From Luscinia megarhynchos (lineage: Eukaryota; Chordata; Aves; Passeriformes; Turdidae): a stretch of DNA of 64,000 nt. The notes beneath the pieces were generated by a model. It was not told where the DNA came from, did no database searches, and worked only from the letters and a program-made list of their open reading frames with translations. Where the stretch lies: positions 39,902,360-39,966,359 of the forward strand of contig JAPFBE010000003.1 in NCBI GenBank assembly GCA_034336665.1, written 5' to 3'. Positions within the stretch are counted from its first letter, which is position 1. Each line of letters opens with the position of its first letter. Shown in pieces: positions 51,910 to 64,000 of the stretch. The position numbers and the translations under genes were made by a program.

Positions 51910-53281
51910 AAATCATAGTTTTCATTATACCTCCTCACCTCCAAAGTGCACCCTTTACAATGAGGTGCATTAAAAAGGAGAGAATGCCTCTCTCTTTTTT
52001 AAGTACTAAAGCCAGGAAAAAGCCCCATCAAGATTCAGAGGAACCACTGATCAATAAATTATAATTTGGCACTGCAATTTTTAGGATGCATGGTTTTTTT
52101 ATTAAAATCAGCCTTTGAGCACCAAATTGAGAAATCACAGGAAATTACACCTTGTGTTTCTGCTGCACTGCTATGGCTCTGAAAATACAGGGTCCCTGCT
52201 GATTTACAACACTGGCACTGTCGATTCCCCCAGCTGACTCCTTACAGGCTTTGCTGCTGGTTTGAAATAGTGCTGAACTTTGGCCGGTGCAGGAGTTAGA
52301 TTATGGAGGCAATGTCTCCTCATCCTCTTCATTATGCTGATAAAACAGCAGCTAGCACTTCACATTAGGCCAAGCTTCTACTTTAATTACAGGATTTTTA
52401 CTAAAGCTTGTCTTTTGGTGTCACTTCAGAAAATGTGGAGTCTGCATGTGTAATGTAAAAACAACTAATTGCTTCTGTACCACTCTGCCTGCATCACTGC
52501 TTGCAATAGATTATGGCTCCTGGTATTTAAAGCGTGGAGAAGTAATATAGTGATATTCACTTGCTATGTAAGTAAATATTCAGTACAAAGAAAAGCCTTT
52601 TCCTGAATGGTAGTGCAAACATTGAATTAATTTCTTTTATTGTTTTAGATAAAATTTTATATTAAATATACAGAAGTTTGATACGAAGAATATTTAGAAA
52701 AATGGCTACCTATAGATGGTGACAGATTACTCAAGTTTAAAAACTGAGTCAAATGCTGAATTTAATCAATATGTGATTGTGATGGCAAAGTCAGATTCAT
52801 GAACATTATTAGAAGCAGACCTGCTAGGAATAAAAAACCCAATTCCTGACTAGAAAAAGGCAGTACCTCATATGAATGCTGATCTTTCCAACTTTATCAG
52901 AGGTCAGAAAGAAATAAAGCAGCACTGCACTAAATTCTCTCATGGGCCACTGCATTCCTACAAAGTATTAATGAAGGTCACAGGCTACAGGACATTACAA
53001 GGAGTTCAAAAATTAAGTGATTTCTGTTTTCTTTTCAGGCATCAGCCGTTTTCAGGAATTAGCTTTCATCTCCCTCATCAGGCCCCCATGGGGTAATCTT
53101 GCTTACTCTGGATGTCTGCAGACACCCACTAATAGACAAAAGAAATGGTTACAAACTGGCCTTCAGAGTTATAAGTCATGTGACAATTTTGGATGCAATA
53201 AATTGTGCCCTAAAAGTTTTGCTGTCCACAGACTGCAACAAGAGCCCAGAAAAATAACTAGAGCAGATATCTCCAGCTACA
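51910..53281. other. Intron, no confident feature
   Basis: Unique intron. A repeat-free AT-rich block at about 52260-52620 is a candidate conserved element (see findings). No gene was found. Confidence 0.6.
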
Positions 53282-53424
53282 GAATCAGAGGGTGTTCTGC
53301 GTTGGAAGGGACCCACAAGGATCATCAAGTCCAACTCTTCCATGAATGGCCCACACAGGGATCAAACCCACAATCCTGGCATTTTCAGCACCACGCTCTG
53401 ACCAACTGAGCTGGCCTCAGGGCC
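53282..53424 (-). mobile_element. tRNA-Ile-derived SINE with a CR1-like tail (TguSINE1-like)
   Basis: On the minus strand a tRNA-like head begins GGCC near 53424. It has an A-box-like CAGCTCAGTTGG (plus 53402-53413), AGAGCGTGGTGCTGAAAATG, and a B-box-like GGTTTGATCC (plus 53359-53368), ending TGGGCCA. Head and spacing match tRNA-Ile(AAT), but the anticodon position reads GAA and the D-arm region carries changes, so it is not a functional tRNA. The tail runs AGTTGGACTTGATGATCC, GTGGGTCCCTTCCAACGC and ends CTCTGATTCTGT, a CR1 3' end. The structure fits the passerine tRNA-Ile/CR1 SINEs that are mobilised by CR1. Target-site duplications were not obvious. Confidence 0.9.
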
Positions 53425-56400
53425 AGAGGAATCCCACCCTCAGTATCACTGCACCTACTCAAGCCCAGAAACCTGGATGCACAATCCTCCGACAGAGAGG
53501 ACCAACTTTTTCAGGTATAAGCACAGAAGTTCTTTCCCAGTTGTACTACCTCCAATATAACAATATAAGTTAAGTGGCCTGCCACAGCAAATACACTTCA
53601 CAGCCAGGAGGCACCTCCCTGTGACAGAGATCGTGTCTTTCTCCTCTGGTGAGTGGGTGTGAATGCCTGCAGCAACAGGACCTTGAGCTCCTCTGCCCTC
53701 AGGTTGAACACTATGATCTCCTTACTGCTTTGCACCAGTGCTCACATCAAACCTAGGGTAGCTCTGTTGGCACTGTGGTGGTTCTAAACTTGCTGATGGA
53801 TTTATTCAGCCCCCATTCCCCACTCCATGGGGCATCACTATCGACTCACCCAACATCTCTAGTATGAAAAAAACAATCTATGTCAGAAAATTACTGATCT
53901 AAGCACACTTTCTATAAATTATCAGTTCTGTTTTCGAAAGTGACCAGCCATACAGATAATGAATGTCCTGATATCAATAGCAACACTCAGCACCAGACTA
54001 TAAATAAGTGAGATCTAATTCAGTTCTCCTTTTCCTAAGTGTAACCCAAGTCTGCCCAGCTACTACTGTGAGTTAAAACTGCAATTGTCCAGAAGCCTTA
54101 TGCAAAATTATTAAACTGCAGAGAGGGACTAATAAGTGGCTATTAAAGAACTAAGCAAAGCAAAACAAAAATCCAAACAAAAGTTGGATATATTCTTGCA
54201 GAATTTTTGGGATAAAGAATAAAGGAAAAATAATTAAAAGGTGAAAGGCAGCACTTCACTTCTCCTTACCCTGCAGCTTGTCCCATGCTTCAGTGAGCTC
54301 AGTAGAGGCTGCTGCATCACCAGCATGCTGGATCATCACTTGAATGGGAGCCAGCCAGCCATGGCAAGGAGAGACTCATGGGCACTAAGCAGAAGAAAGT
54401 CAGTTTTGAGGTAATTACATGTTGAATGCCCTTCTTAACCCGCAGCTGTTGGGGGCATTCAGCACATATGGTTAAGGTTGATGAAATTTTTAAAGTCACT
54501 GAAATTTATAAGGTTACCTTGGCAGGTCACCCAGCTTGAATTTTTTCTTGCTAGAGTATGAAACAGCAGAGAGTGAGAGCACACTGTTTACTGATTGTAG
54601 AAGGGGAATGCAGTCATGCTGCATCAGAAACTGCTCAAGGACCAGAACTGAACCAAAACTCCTCAGTGCTCCAGGGAAAATGACTGAGGGAGAAGTCAGA
54701 CAGGAATAATTATCCATTGCTTCCTACAAAGCACTTTATCAGTGTCTTGGCTCTGTCCATCTCTTTCCCCCAACCTCAAAAGAGAGAGAAGCATTAATAA
54801 AGAAAGATGCTGCTTCCCTTTCTGGTTGCTGCATGCCTATGGATACCTCCTGCAGTGAGCAGGGGAACTTCTTATAATGCTCAGACTAATTTTTAGCTCA
54901 GTGAGGAATTCTGACAATATTTTTGGAAGGAAAAATCCTCAAGAAAGATCACTTTCTTTTTTTTCCAAAGAAACACATTCACAGGAAGGGATTGGCTCAT
55001 AGCACCATGGCCACTTGCCATTTCTCTTAGATTTTTGTCACATATTTTATGATCCCAGGTGTGTAGCTTCAAATATAGCTGAAGTAAGTAGCCTTAGAAT
55101 GACATTATTACTTAGAATAGACTGAAATCAGTTGGAGTTCTTATTTTTAGCCAGCTCTTTGAACCACTCCCCACTGTCACAGAACTGAACCCTTATCTTT
55201 ATGAGGAGCCAGGCACTGAAGAGCTGTCAAGACTAAATAAGGATTTTTGGCCTTGGATGCTGCCAGGAGAATTCCCCCCTTTCTTGCCAATCCCTCTTCT
55301 GCTATTCTCTGTTAATAGAGGGGCCTCAGCCACAGCCTCCAATTAAAATAGCCACGACCCTGCTCCACAAAAGTTCACTCTCAAAAGAGAAAATCTATTC
55401 TACAAATTTTCTCACTTTTTATTTTGAGTCAGTCTTTAAAGCTGTGTCCATCATGTGTTTACAAGCAGCTCTTAAAAACAGACCTGTACAACATTATATG
55501 AGGCAGTAAGACAGTAGCTGAACAGCGCACAGTGAGAAGTCATCTGATTTGGAGGATCTGAAATGATCTTCCCCAACAAAAGGGTGAGGCTTTTTTTAAT
55601 TTACCACTCCGCAGGAAGACTCCAGTGTTCAACCCTGCACAATACAAGTTCAGTGTTATCACAGAGAATTTCCATGCAAATACTGTGGAATGGCATTGGC
55701 ATTTTCAGAGAACTAATCATGATAAATGTGTTGCAAGCTTCTTTACAGTTTAACAAGCAAAAATGTAGATCTGGGTGACTCAGAAGAGGCAAGCTTTGAA
55801 CATCCAAAGTTTGTGTTAAAAGCAATTTAACAGTAGGACAACCATACTGAGCCCTTGCTTGTAACATTCCTTCAGACCTGATACAAGAAGATGTAAACAC
55901 ACCTGCTCTTTGGAAATCTTATACCTTTTAGCTAGAAATTAGTTGCAAATCCTTGACTGAGTATAGTTGTGAAGTAAAAAGGTGTAAAGTGAAAAACAGC
56001 AATCTACATTTAGGAGATCTCGTCAAAGAACATAGAAATAATTTCTAGAAGCCAGAATTATTGCAGGAGTGCAAGGAAAAAAGAGGCTATGCATATGCAC
56101 GGCATTGATATTGGGGAATATTTTAGTGAAGACTCAAACACATTCATCTTTACATGCAGCTGATCCCAGTGAAGAATTATATGGCATTATAGACACTTAA
56201 AACAGCCACATGGCTGGTAAAATTGATAACTGAAGTGTAGTCAAACTAACATATATACATACTGTAATCTTGATTACCTATGTATGGTGGTATAACATAG
56301 AATTTGAGAGAATTAAGTGATGCTTTAAGCATGACAAGTGAAAAAATACCCATGTACTTTTTCCTTTTGGAAAACCAGACTAATTTGCAGTTAATCAGTC

Positions 56401-57148
56401 TTGCAACAGAGAAAGAACAAAAGCCAGCCATAATGGGCAAAGGCAGTCAAGTGTCTCAGCCATTTGAAGGGAGGTAAAAAGATCTTCAACCTTAGAAACA
56501 GAGATTGAGTTACAATTTCGGCACATGGAAAACTTTCAGCTATGATAGACGTAGGTCATCTCTATGGAACAATGAGCTGAGTCCCCAAGTATTAACCAGA
56601 AAGTGAATGGGAATCACCTTATGTTAATATTTTCTCTGTAAAGATTATTACAAGCCACTCACCCTATACCATGACTATCAAGAAAGCAAGCTATTGTAAG
56701 TAATTTTGAAAAGAAAGCCAGACTTCAGATGTATAAACTGGATGGTGGAGGTTAACAACTCTGGTGATCTACTGTAGGTTGCTTTATTGCTGGTCTGCAT
56801 TCTTAAGGAAGAAAGCAACAGCAAATCACTGCAGGGACAGAAGTCACAGTGATTTCAAGAGACTAGATAACATCCATTCAAAGCCCTTTGTTCCACAACA
56901 GCTACAAGAGCAGTGTACTAGAGTACTCTAGATTACTACCCAAAAGTAATGATGGTGTTCACCAGCCAAGTGCCTGAGCACCACATCCTAGTACATGCTG
57001 TGAGGTCCAGATCAGCCTGCACCATACAAATAGACTAGCTGGGGCTACTGGAAATACTTAGAGAGTAGATTACCAGTGAGGTGTTGCTATTACTGCATAT
57101 AACCAAGAGCACCTAAAAATTCAACCAACTATATAGTCAAGCTTAATT
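53425..57148. other. Intron, no feature recognised
   Basis: Unique intron. No repeat family, RNA or coding feature was recognised. Confidence 0.6.
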
Positions 57149-57225
57149 CAAGTGAATCAATAGGGTTTTGCTGACTCAAATGGTACAAGTGAATCAATAG
57201 GGTTTTGCTGACTCAAATGGTACAA
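57149..57225. repeat. Perfect 37-bp tandem duplication
   Basis: Units 57149-57185 and 57186-57222 are identical over 37 bp (beginning CAAGTGAATCAATAGGG, ending CTCAAATGGTA) and are followed by CAA of a partial third unit. The perfect identity in otherwise diverged intron suggests a recent event or an assembly artefact. Confidence 0.95.
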
Positions 57226-60200
57226 ATAGTTATGAGGGACCTGCTCCAGCCTCTATAGCCAGTAAAAGTCTCATGGCTAGAAGAGCTCCTTGGCAGGTTT
57301 GTTGCTACAATCCCTGCAAAAGGATTTGGGATCTACATTGTTGTGTTTTGCTGCTGGAAGTATCTCTGTTGAAAAAGGAAGATGCCTCATAAGTGAGTGA
57401 GTCAACAAGATTAGAATAAGTCAGCCAATGATTTTGTCTGAGAGGGATCATGTCAGAAATATCAAAGACAGAATTAATAGAATCTGGAAAAGTCAGAATT
57501 TCATTCAGACAAACTGGAGCCTAGCAGACTAAGAGCAGGCAAGCTTCATGGTTCAAAGTTCTGTAGTGCCATCACTCACTGTAGAGATACTGTGCTCACT
57601 TGGCCCAAACGCTATGGCCAAGGAAAACCTGGACTACAGCACATATTTCTTGCAGCAGACCTCTCCTTAAGGGTAGAGATGAGCCAAGACACAGACTCTA
57701 ATTTAACAATGTGAAAAGGGTCCTGGTTTAGTCTTTACAGCTCAGCCATCCTGACTACAGCAAGCTCCCACTGCAGGGTCCAACTGCAGACTCTGACTGC
57801 TAGACTGTGACTGCAAGTATTGGTTTGGAGATTCTGAACACAGTTTTCACCCAGCTCAGCTATGGCTACAGGCTCCATAGCAGACCTCACAGCAGATCTT
57901 TTACTGCAGCAACTCTCTCCCTTGTTTCATTCTTCTTTATTTCTCTCTGGATCATTCCTTCTTCTTCTTCAGGGATTCTCTGCCTCCTCCAGGTCTTCCT
58001 CCTCCAAGAACCTCCCTGACCAGCCAGCCTGGCCCTGTTATCACATTTATCTTATCAGTCAAGCTGCAACCCATTAAGGGTAAGGCTGTTCCTTTCTTTA
58101 GTAATTAGTACAAGTGTGACTTATCACGGAGAAGGTCACCTGTAATCTCTTCTACACCTACAAGTACTGATTTCTACCAAAGAAACAGTTAACACCAAAG
58201 CACACATAGTTTTAGTTTAAGTTCTCCTGCTGTCTACAAAAGCTAATTGCAATCACAGGCTTCTTCCTTTCCCAAGGCACTAGCAACAGGTGATGGAAGC
58301 ATTTGTCATAATTATCCTTTCTGAAGAAGCACAAGCCAAATAAAATCACCACAACACTGGCTGTCTTGAAAATTATCAAGGCGATCTATTTATATAGAGA
58401 GTAAGATGGAGTATCACCCACACTCACAATATTCACTAATCACTGGGACACCAGCAGCAACTTCTTTGAGGAACTGGGCAGAAGGAAACCAAAGGAAAGA
58501 GGCAGGCTGAAAACCCCTCCCTACAGTGATCTTATGTAGGGGCACTGTATTTGTGTTGTGTATGAGGAGCTTCAGCAGACCCATATGTTGTTACTATTCC
58601 TTCAGCCATCCTTCAAGTGTTCAAACTTCACTGCTAGTGTGGGTAGTGTGTGACAGATACATAGTTAGTATTTCCAATAACGATACAAATGGATGACATT
58701 CTATTCAAACAGTTTAGACAACGGCAATAAAAATAAAAAAGTGCGCTAAAAAAGAAAAGGGAATGTGTGTGTCAAATAAACTACCTGTAGGCTTGAAAGA
58801 TGGAGGGATAATTTAAAGTGTGCTGTTAGAGTAGCAGAATTGAAATGAATGTCAGGCAACTTTGAGGCTGACATGCTCATTATTCCTTTGATTGCAGTGT
58901 TTCACAGTATTTAGCATGTGATGGAGAGCTTTCACTTATTTATGGTAAGAAGAGTACAAATTATTAATAGCTCATCTCATGCGCTAAGTGTTAAAAAGTG
59001 GCAAGAGGAGTGCAATGGCTGTTTAGAAAGTTCTCATTTAGGAAGTTTTAAAGGAATTCCACATACAGCCCAAGCTAATAAAATACCTTAGAAAGATAAT
59101 ACAGCTTAGTGGCACCACTTTAGGGCAACCTCTTAAAAACCTTCCCTAATGCAAAAGGAACTAAGGCAGCATCCCAGCGAGTGCTCTGCCATTTCAGTGG
59201 CTGTCAATAGCATCCCAGATTTCCAGCCCAACACACACAAGTTGTCAAACTTGATTCCCAAGACAAACCACCCAGAGGAAAGATCGATCTGTTTTTGCTG
59301 AACCAGAGTTGGAATCTTCAAGTAGCCTGAAAACTAGCAAAACTAGTAAAGATGTGAGGCTGGCAGAAGGAAGGAGCCAACTGGGAAATAAATAACAAAC
59401 AAAACACCTCAAAACCAAAGCAAAGGTGTGTATCTCTGTAAGATACATATCCCAGGAGTTCCTTGGGAAGCCTAAACACTGGAGTAAAAACACACATGTA
59501 TTTCCTCTACCACTGCCCAGAGGGGCAAATTCCACAACTCTAAGTCTCAAGAATCAGGCCAGCAGCATCCATCTGTGTGCTATCCTGAAGAGCTGATTAG
59601 AAAACCTGTTAGGTTAGGAATTGGGTGTGAGCTCTGGTGGAGATAGCTCAGTCAGTCATTCATTGCATCTCCCCTACTTAAACTCCTCCTGATGGACATT
59701 TGTCCAGCCAATTCCTAAGGAGCTCTATAAGCTCCATCTCTTTCTTCATTCTACTGTTGAAAAGTTTTCCTTGTATAACCTGCAGCAGGCAGAAAGTACT
59801 ATTTCATTCCCCTGAACAGAGACTAAGCTTGTTGAAAACCTCCACAGGTGCACTTAGATATCTGTGTTTTCCTTGTATTTTTAGAAGCACACCTACTGCT
59901 AAGCTTGTGTAAACTAAAATGAGCAATAAGTAACCATTACTTATATTTTAAGACTCTCTAAATAACAACATGGCCTGCCAAAGAACCTCAAGTCACACTT
60001 TAACTAACTGTACAGAAAAATCACTTCATCCACAAGCAATAAGCAGACACCACTGAGATAAAAAGCACCATCTGCTTAGCAGAACTCCATGACACCACAC
60101 AAGACTTTATGACAAAAAGTGAAATGCCAGGAGGAAAGCAAACTGATTTTTAGAAGTTCTGTATCTATTACTCAATAGCTCTTCTCCCAGTATGTAATTC

Positions 60201-60507
60201 TACTAACACCTGTTCTCCTCAGTGTCTAACATCTCCTTCTTTTACTCCTTTTAGTTCTGCCTTTCAAAGAGATTTATGGCAGTGTGTAGCATCCCACTGC
60301 AAAGCAGAAGGGAATATAGATGCCTGTGGTGGAAAAGGAATGACAAAATCAGAGAGTCCACAAAAATTTAAGAAGTTTTATTAGTAAATTATACACTTGG
60401 CATGGAAATTGGTGTAAGTTGGTCCCTTATCTTCTAGTACAAACACACAGATGTGGATTTTGAATATGGGGTAGAGTGAAAGAGAAGACAGAGAGAAAGT
60501 GAAAAAA
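57226..60507. other. Intron, no confident feature
   Basis: Holds a pyrimidine-rich stretch at about 57950-58020 inside an unassigned block (57540-58180) and a candidate conserved block at about 58620-59060 (see findings). No gene was recognised. Confidence 0.55.
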
Positions 60508-60526
60508 GGAGGGAGGGAGGGAGGGA
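60508..60526. repeat. (GGGA)n microsatellite
   Basis: GGAGGGAGGGAGGGAGGGA follows a GA-rich lead-in (60478-60507). Confidence 0.92.
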
Positions 60527-62149
60527 TGAAGCTGATCTTGTGAAATCTGTGTGAGTTTTAGTATCAGTTTCAGAAGAATTGATGGTCTGGGTCATGACAA
60601 CTGCAATCTTCAGCAGAACTTGGCAAAAGCATGCAAACTAAGACAAAATTTGTATCAGGGGCTTCAGTTCAGAGTTTCAGAAAGCTGAACTGAATCAGCT
60701 TTGGTTTGACCAAACAAAGTTGGAGCAATAAAATAAGAATAATAAATTCAGCTACTCTATATACATTTGGCAATTTCTCTTAGAAGGATGAAAACAAAAT
60801 TGTGTAAGACACTTTGATAGAAATTAGCAGTCATACTGGAAAGACATACTGATTCACACATATCCATAACTGAAAGAGCTATTATCAGTACAGAAATCTG
60901 TCCTTAGATTACAGTATATAAAGAAGATTTTTTTTTACTCCACATGAATGATGCTTCATAGTTCTTAAAGCACAGTTCTAGCAGGGAAGATTGAGAAAAA
61001 GTCATGCAGTGTTTTTACACCACTTAACCAGTGGTTAAGGCCACTGTTGCAAAGTCAAATCCTTTCCTTGCCTAATTCAGAGTAAGGACACAACCTAAAT
61101 TTTCTCCACCCTCTTCCTGTTCATAGCTGTCATTCTAGGGTTGCTCACCACATCCTTTCTGCTGAAATTGCCTTATTTTATAAGACCAATTGAGAGTTTG
61201 TATATGCAGAAAGGAAACTGACCTTTAGGCAAATGGACTATGCATTTAGAATTTGCAAGGGTCAAATTGCTGCACCCAAGAATTTAACATGCAGTGAGAG
61301 AATCTGGCCAGTCTCCCACTGTGTGGAAGACCAGAGGTAGGAAGACCTGACTAATGAATTCATGAACTTACATGGTGAGGACATTAGCTACCATGTTATT
61401 ACACATACCATGGATTGCTTCTCCTGTTTTGATCTAAACAGTTTGTTTTGCTAAGGTATTATTGGAACTGCTATTTGCACTTGAAAACAGTCATTTTTGA
61501 TGGGCAAACATCTTCTTGTAAATCACTTTCCAGCATATTCTCAGTCTTGTTTTAGATGGATACCTGTCACATTCTGAACAGCCTTTACACCCTCAGACAT
61601 TTTCCCATCTAAATGCTAACTAGAGGTGATACTGCCTACTTAGGAAAGTCATATGAAGTCATAGCCCACATTACTGTAACAGCAATAAAAGGGCAAGAAA
61701 ATGAGGAGCTGTGCTATTAAACATGATGAAAATAATAAATGTTGTAGCGTTTGCAAATGGGCTGGGGAGTATTTTGAAGTGCAAGCATTTTTCTTCCCAG
61801 TCTAGAACAGAGCTTGGTAATGAGGAGCAAGGTGCCAGAAGCAGACACATTGCACTGAGACATGCTGGAATTGGTGGATCTTTCCAGCCTGCTTACTGCA
61901 GATTAGGCAAAGAGAGTAATGAACTCTCTGCAGTGCACTCGGGCTGAAAAAACTGCCACCTACTAGAGGACAAGGCAGATTTCAAGGAGAGACTGGCACT
62001 TTACAAGGAGATACTGGGATTCTGCTATACCCATAACTTTTATAGGAATGGCTGAAAGTGGGTATCAAGGTCTTTTATAGTCGGGCAATAAAAAAACCAG
62101 AACTATGGGAGAAAATCTTCCACTGCAGCTGAAAAATGTATCTGAAGTC
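60527..62149. other. Intron, no feature recognised
   Basis: Unique AT-rich sequence with no recognisable repeat or coding feature. Confidence 0.6.
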
Positions 62150-62167
62150 GGGGGGTGGGGGGGTGGG
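62150..62167 (+). repeat. G-rich tract with quadruplex potential
   Basis: The run is G6-T-G7-T-G3. The G7 run can supply two G-triplets, so four G3 runs with single-base loops are available on the plus strand, which is the non-template strand for minus-strand reading reversed. Confidence 0.75.
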
Positions 62168-64000
62168 AAAACAAACCTTTTAAAAACAGAATTAAAAAAT
62201 GGCTATTTTATTCTTAGGGATTTATATATCCTTTTATCAAAAAGAGAAGGAAGAAACCTTCTCAATTTTCATACTCTCCTTGTTCAGGTACATCCTTATG
62301 ATTCAGATTCATCTTCCTACAATAGACTCCTTCCTGGTATTCAACATCAGGTTGATCAAGTATTGTTTACATCCTGGCTTTGCTGTGCATTACTCTGAGC
62401 TTAGGTCCCAGCTATCTATCTGTTGGCTTCAATCTGCCCCTTCACACCCTTCTCAAAGCAGGAGATGGAACCTCTCTACATAAACTCAGGCAAATCCCAC
62501 ATTAATAGTGGGAGCTCTGGTAGGCAGGGTGTTTTACCCCTCCTTCCATCTATAAAATATGGAATGATATGATGGCAGGTGTAACTCTTCTCTCATAACC
62601 TGCTCTAAGGCTTTCCAGTTGGGATCACCTTACTCACTGGGGCAGAGTATCTCCTGCAGAGGCAGTTTGCTCCCTGGCTGAAGGAAAAGAATATGCCAGA
62701 CACAAAATAAAGGCCAGTCTATATGCCAGATATTCATCCATTTAGATAACACAGGAGGGAAAAGAGCCCAAATAAACCAAAAACATTTAGCTGCAGTGGT
62801 GCAAGATTCTGTGCACACAATCCCTAACCTTGATAAAGTCAACAAAGAAGGAGAGAAGCAGTCACTTGCACTGAAAATATCCATTAGCTAGGACTCTCTC
62901 TACTGTTTTCTACAGTTATTTTCAACTAATTTACTTAGGAACCATAATCACCCATCTTGTCATGGCTGACATTAATTAACTACAACATTTACAGAATTAC
63001 AGCAGTCAGCCAAGTATCTCAGTTTTGACAAGCAATGCAGCTAAGGTAAAGCCAACTCATGCAAGCCACTGGATTTCCCTCAGAAAAAAGTCAAAGGCTG
63101 TGAAATAATCTTCAGGAAGATCCACAAATGAATACAACCCCCAGCATAAGGAGCAAAGCCTGCATCACTGACACTGCCCTCAGCTGCAGAAAACTTCATC
63201 ATTAAGGAAAACCAAGGCACTGAGAGCCTTAATTTCCCTCCAAGAAAAGGAACATGGGAGAGTGAGATTGACACAAGCAGCTTAGCATAGTATGGGTAAT
63301 TAGGTCTTGGCATACTCTAGGGTGCTGTAATTCAGATGCCATAACTTTGAAACACTGGAACTTCAGCAGAGGAAAAGACAATTCAGTTTGTACAGTGCTT
63401 TATTTTTAAATTGCTGTCATGCAATTATTAGTTTACTCTAGAATTAAATTTTTATGATTATAGTTTCTGGCTTCTCAGTCTTCACTCTCTTTTAATATAT
63501 ATATGTGGTCTCTGTTTTCCTGTTAGCTACATCAGTTTTTAAGAAAATGACATTGTTATTCTATATGCTTTGGTTTCTTTCTAACATGACAGGGGTTTTT
63601 TTTGTTTCTTCTTCAATAGATTTGATGAATGGTGGCTTTATAATGCCTCTCTCAATAACTGATCACATTAATAGAATTCCCCACTCCTCCTAAGGTAATT
63701 TGTACACCCGATTATGTTGTTTTTTCAACTCTGGCTTTGTCATTGTTGTGAACTTGCTTGTTGGGTACAAAACCAAAGCCCTTTTTGTCTTTCTGTAGGG
63801 GTATGGCTATACAAACAGATAATATGAGGCAATGTGTTCCAAGACTACAGAGCTTTGAATATGTCACCCTAAAATTTAAGAGCCATCTTACCTCGTGGCA
63901 TCTTTGGACCCCTTCACCTCGAACCCCTTTACTTACTTGGGCTGAAAGAAGCTTCACTTCCTATTAGCTGTGATCCACTTCATAACAAATCAGAATTAAT
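62168..64000. other. Intron, no feature recognised
   Basis: Unique sequence to the window end. Short open frames lack family features and no HS6ST3 exon 1 sequence is present. Confidence 0.6.

Larger units (their letters stand above)
2551..64000 (-). other. HS6ST3: Partial intron 1 of HS6ST3
   Basis: Everything from the acceptor at 2551 to the window end lacks coding sequence on either strand and is consistent with the long single intron of HS6ST3, which in mammals spans hundreds of kilobases. The 5' exon, with the transmembrane anchor and the 5'-PAPS-binding loop, was looked for and is absent. The content is AT-rich, CpG-poor and repeat-poor, with avian CR1, SINE and LTR fragments. An unrelated noncoding transcript inside the intron cannot be excluded from sequence alone. 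Confidence 0.85.

Noticed and set aside
53345..53424. Possible functional tRNA-Ile gene
   Set aside because: The head resembles tRNA-Ile, but the anticodon position reads GAA, the 5' arm is altered and it is fused to a CR1-like tail, so it is a SINE.

Overview
The window looks like a piece of bird chromosome, most likely a passerine. It holds one recognisable protein-coding exon and about 61 kb of intron. The only convincing coding sequence is on the minus strand at 1845-2550. It encodes the C-terminal 234 residues of a heparan sulfate 6-O-sulfotransferase, best matched to HS6ST3 from memory of that protein. The exon starts at a clear splice acceptor (AG at 2551-2552) and ends at a stop codon at 1845-1847. 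HS6ST3 is known as a two-exon gene with a very large intron, so everything above 2550 is read as partial intron 1. The first exon lies beyond 64000. Bases 1-1844 are 3' UTR and/or downstream flank.

Organism evidence: the interspersed repeats are avian. There are several CR1 LINE fragments in both orientations, some ending in the CR1 3' motif ATTCTRTGATTCT. There is one solo LTR of the avian ERVL type (20951-21523). There is also a tRNA-Ile-headed SINE with a CR1-like tail (53282-53424), which resembles the TguSINE1-type SINEs described from passerines. Two older CR1 copies (about 18750-18846 and 48370-48652) resemble the CR1 type that is abundant in turtles and crocodilians. Repeat density is low and CpG is depleted, as expected of an avian intron.

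Layout: 1-1844 is the 3' flank. 1845-2550 is the final exon. 2551-18700 is AT-rich intron with CR1 relics near 5.5, 10.5 and 12.0 kb, short tandem duplications, a CA microsatellite and a candidate regulatory block with a perfect CRE at 14410. 18.7-21.5 kb holds an old CR1, an A26 tract, a C19 tract and the solo LTR. 24.8-26.5 kb holds two CR1 pieces in opposite orientation and a CpG-bearing block that may be an enhancer. 26.5-44 kb is almost repeat-free intron. 44-54 kb holds three CR1 fragments and the SINE. 54-64 kb holds a perfect 37-bp tandem duplication, a GGGA microsatellite and a G-rich tract.

I found no second protein-coding gene, functional tRNA, rRNA, CRISPR array or operon-like structure. 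The other short open frames have no recognisable family content and fit chance in noncoding DNA. No undescribed biological system is evident. The best leads are the SINE, the CpG-bearing block near 26.2 kb, and several AT-rich blocks that look like candidate conserved noncoding elements.
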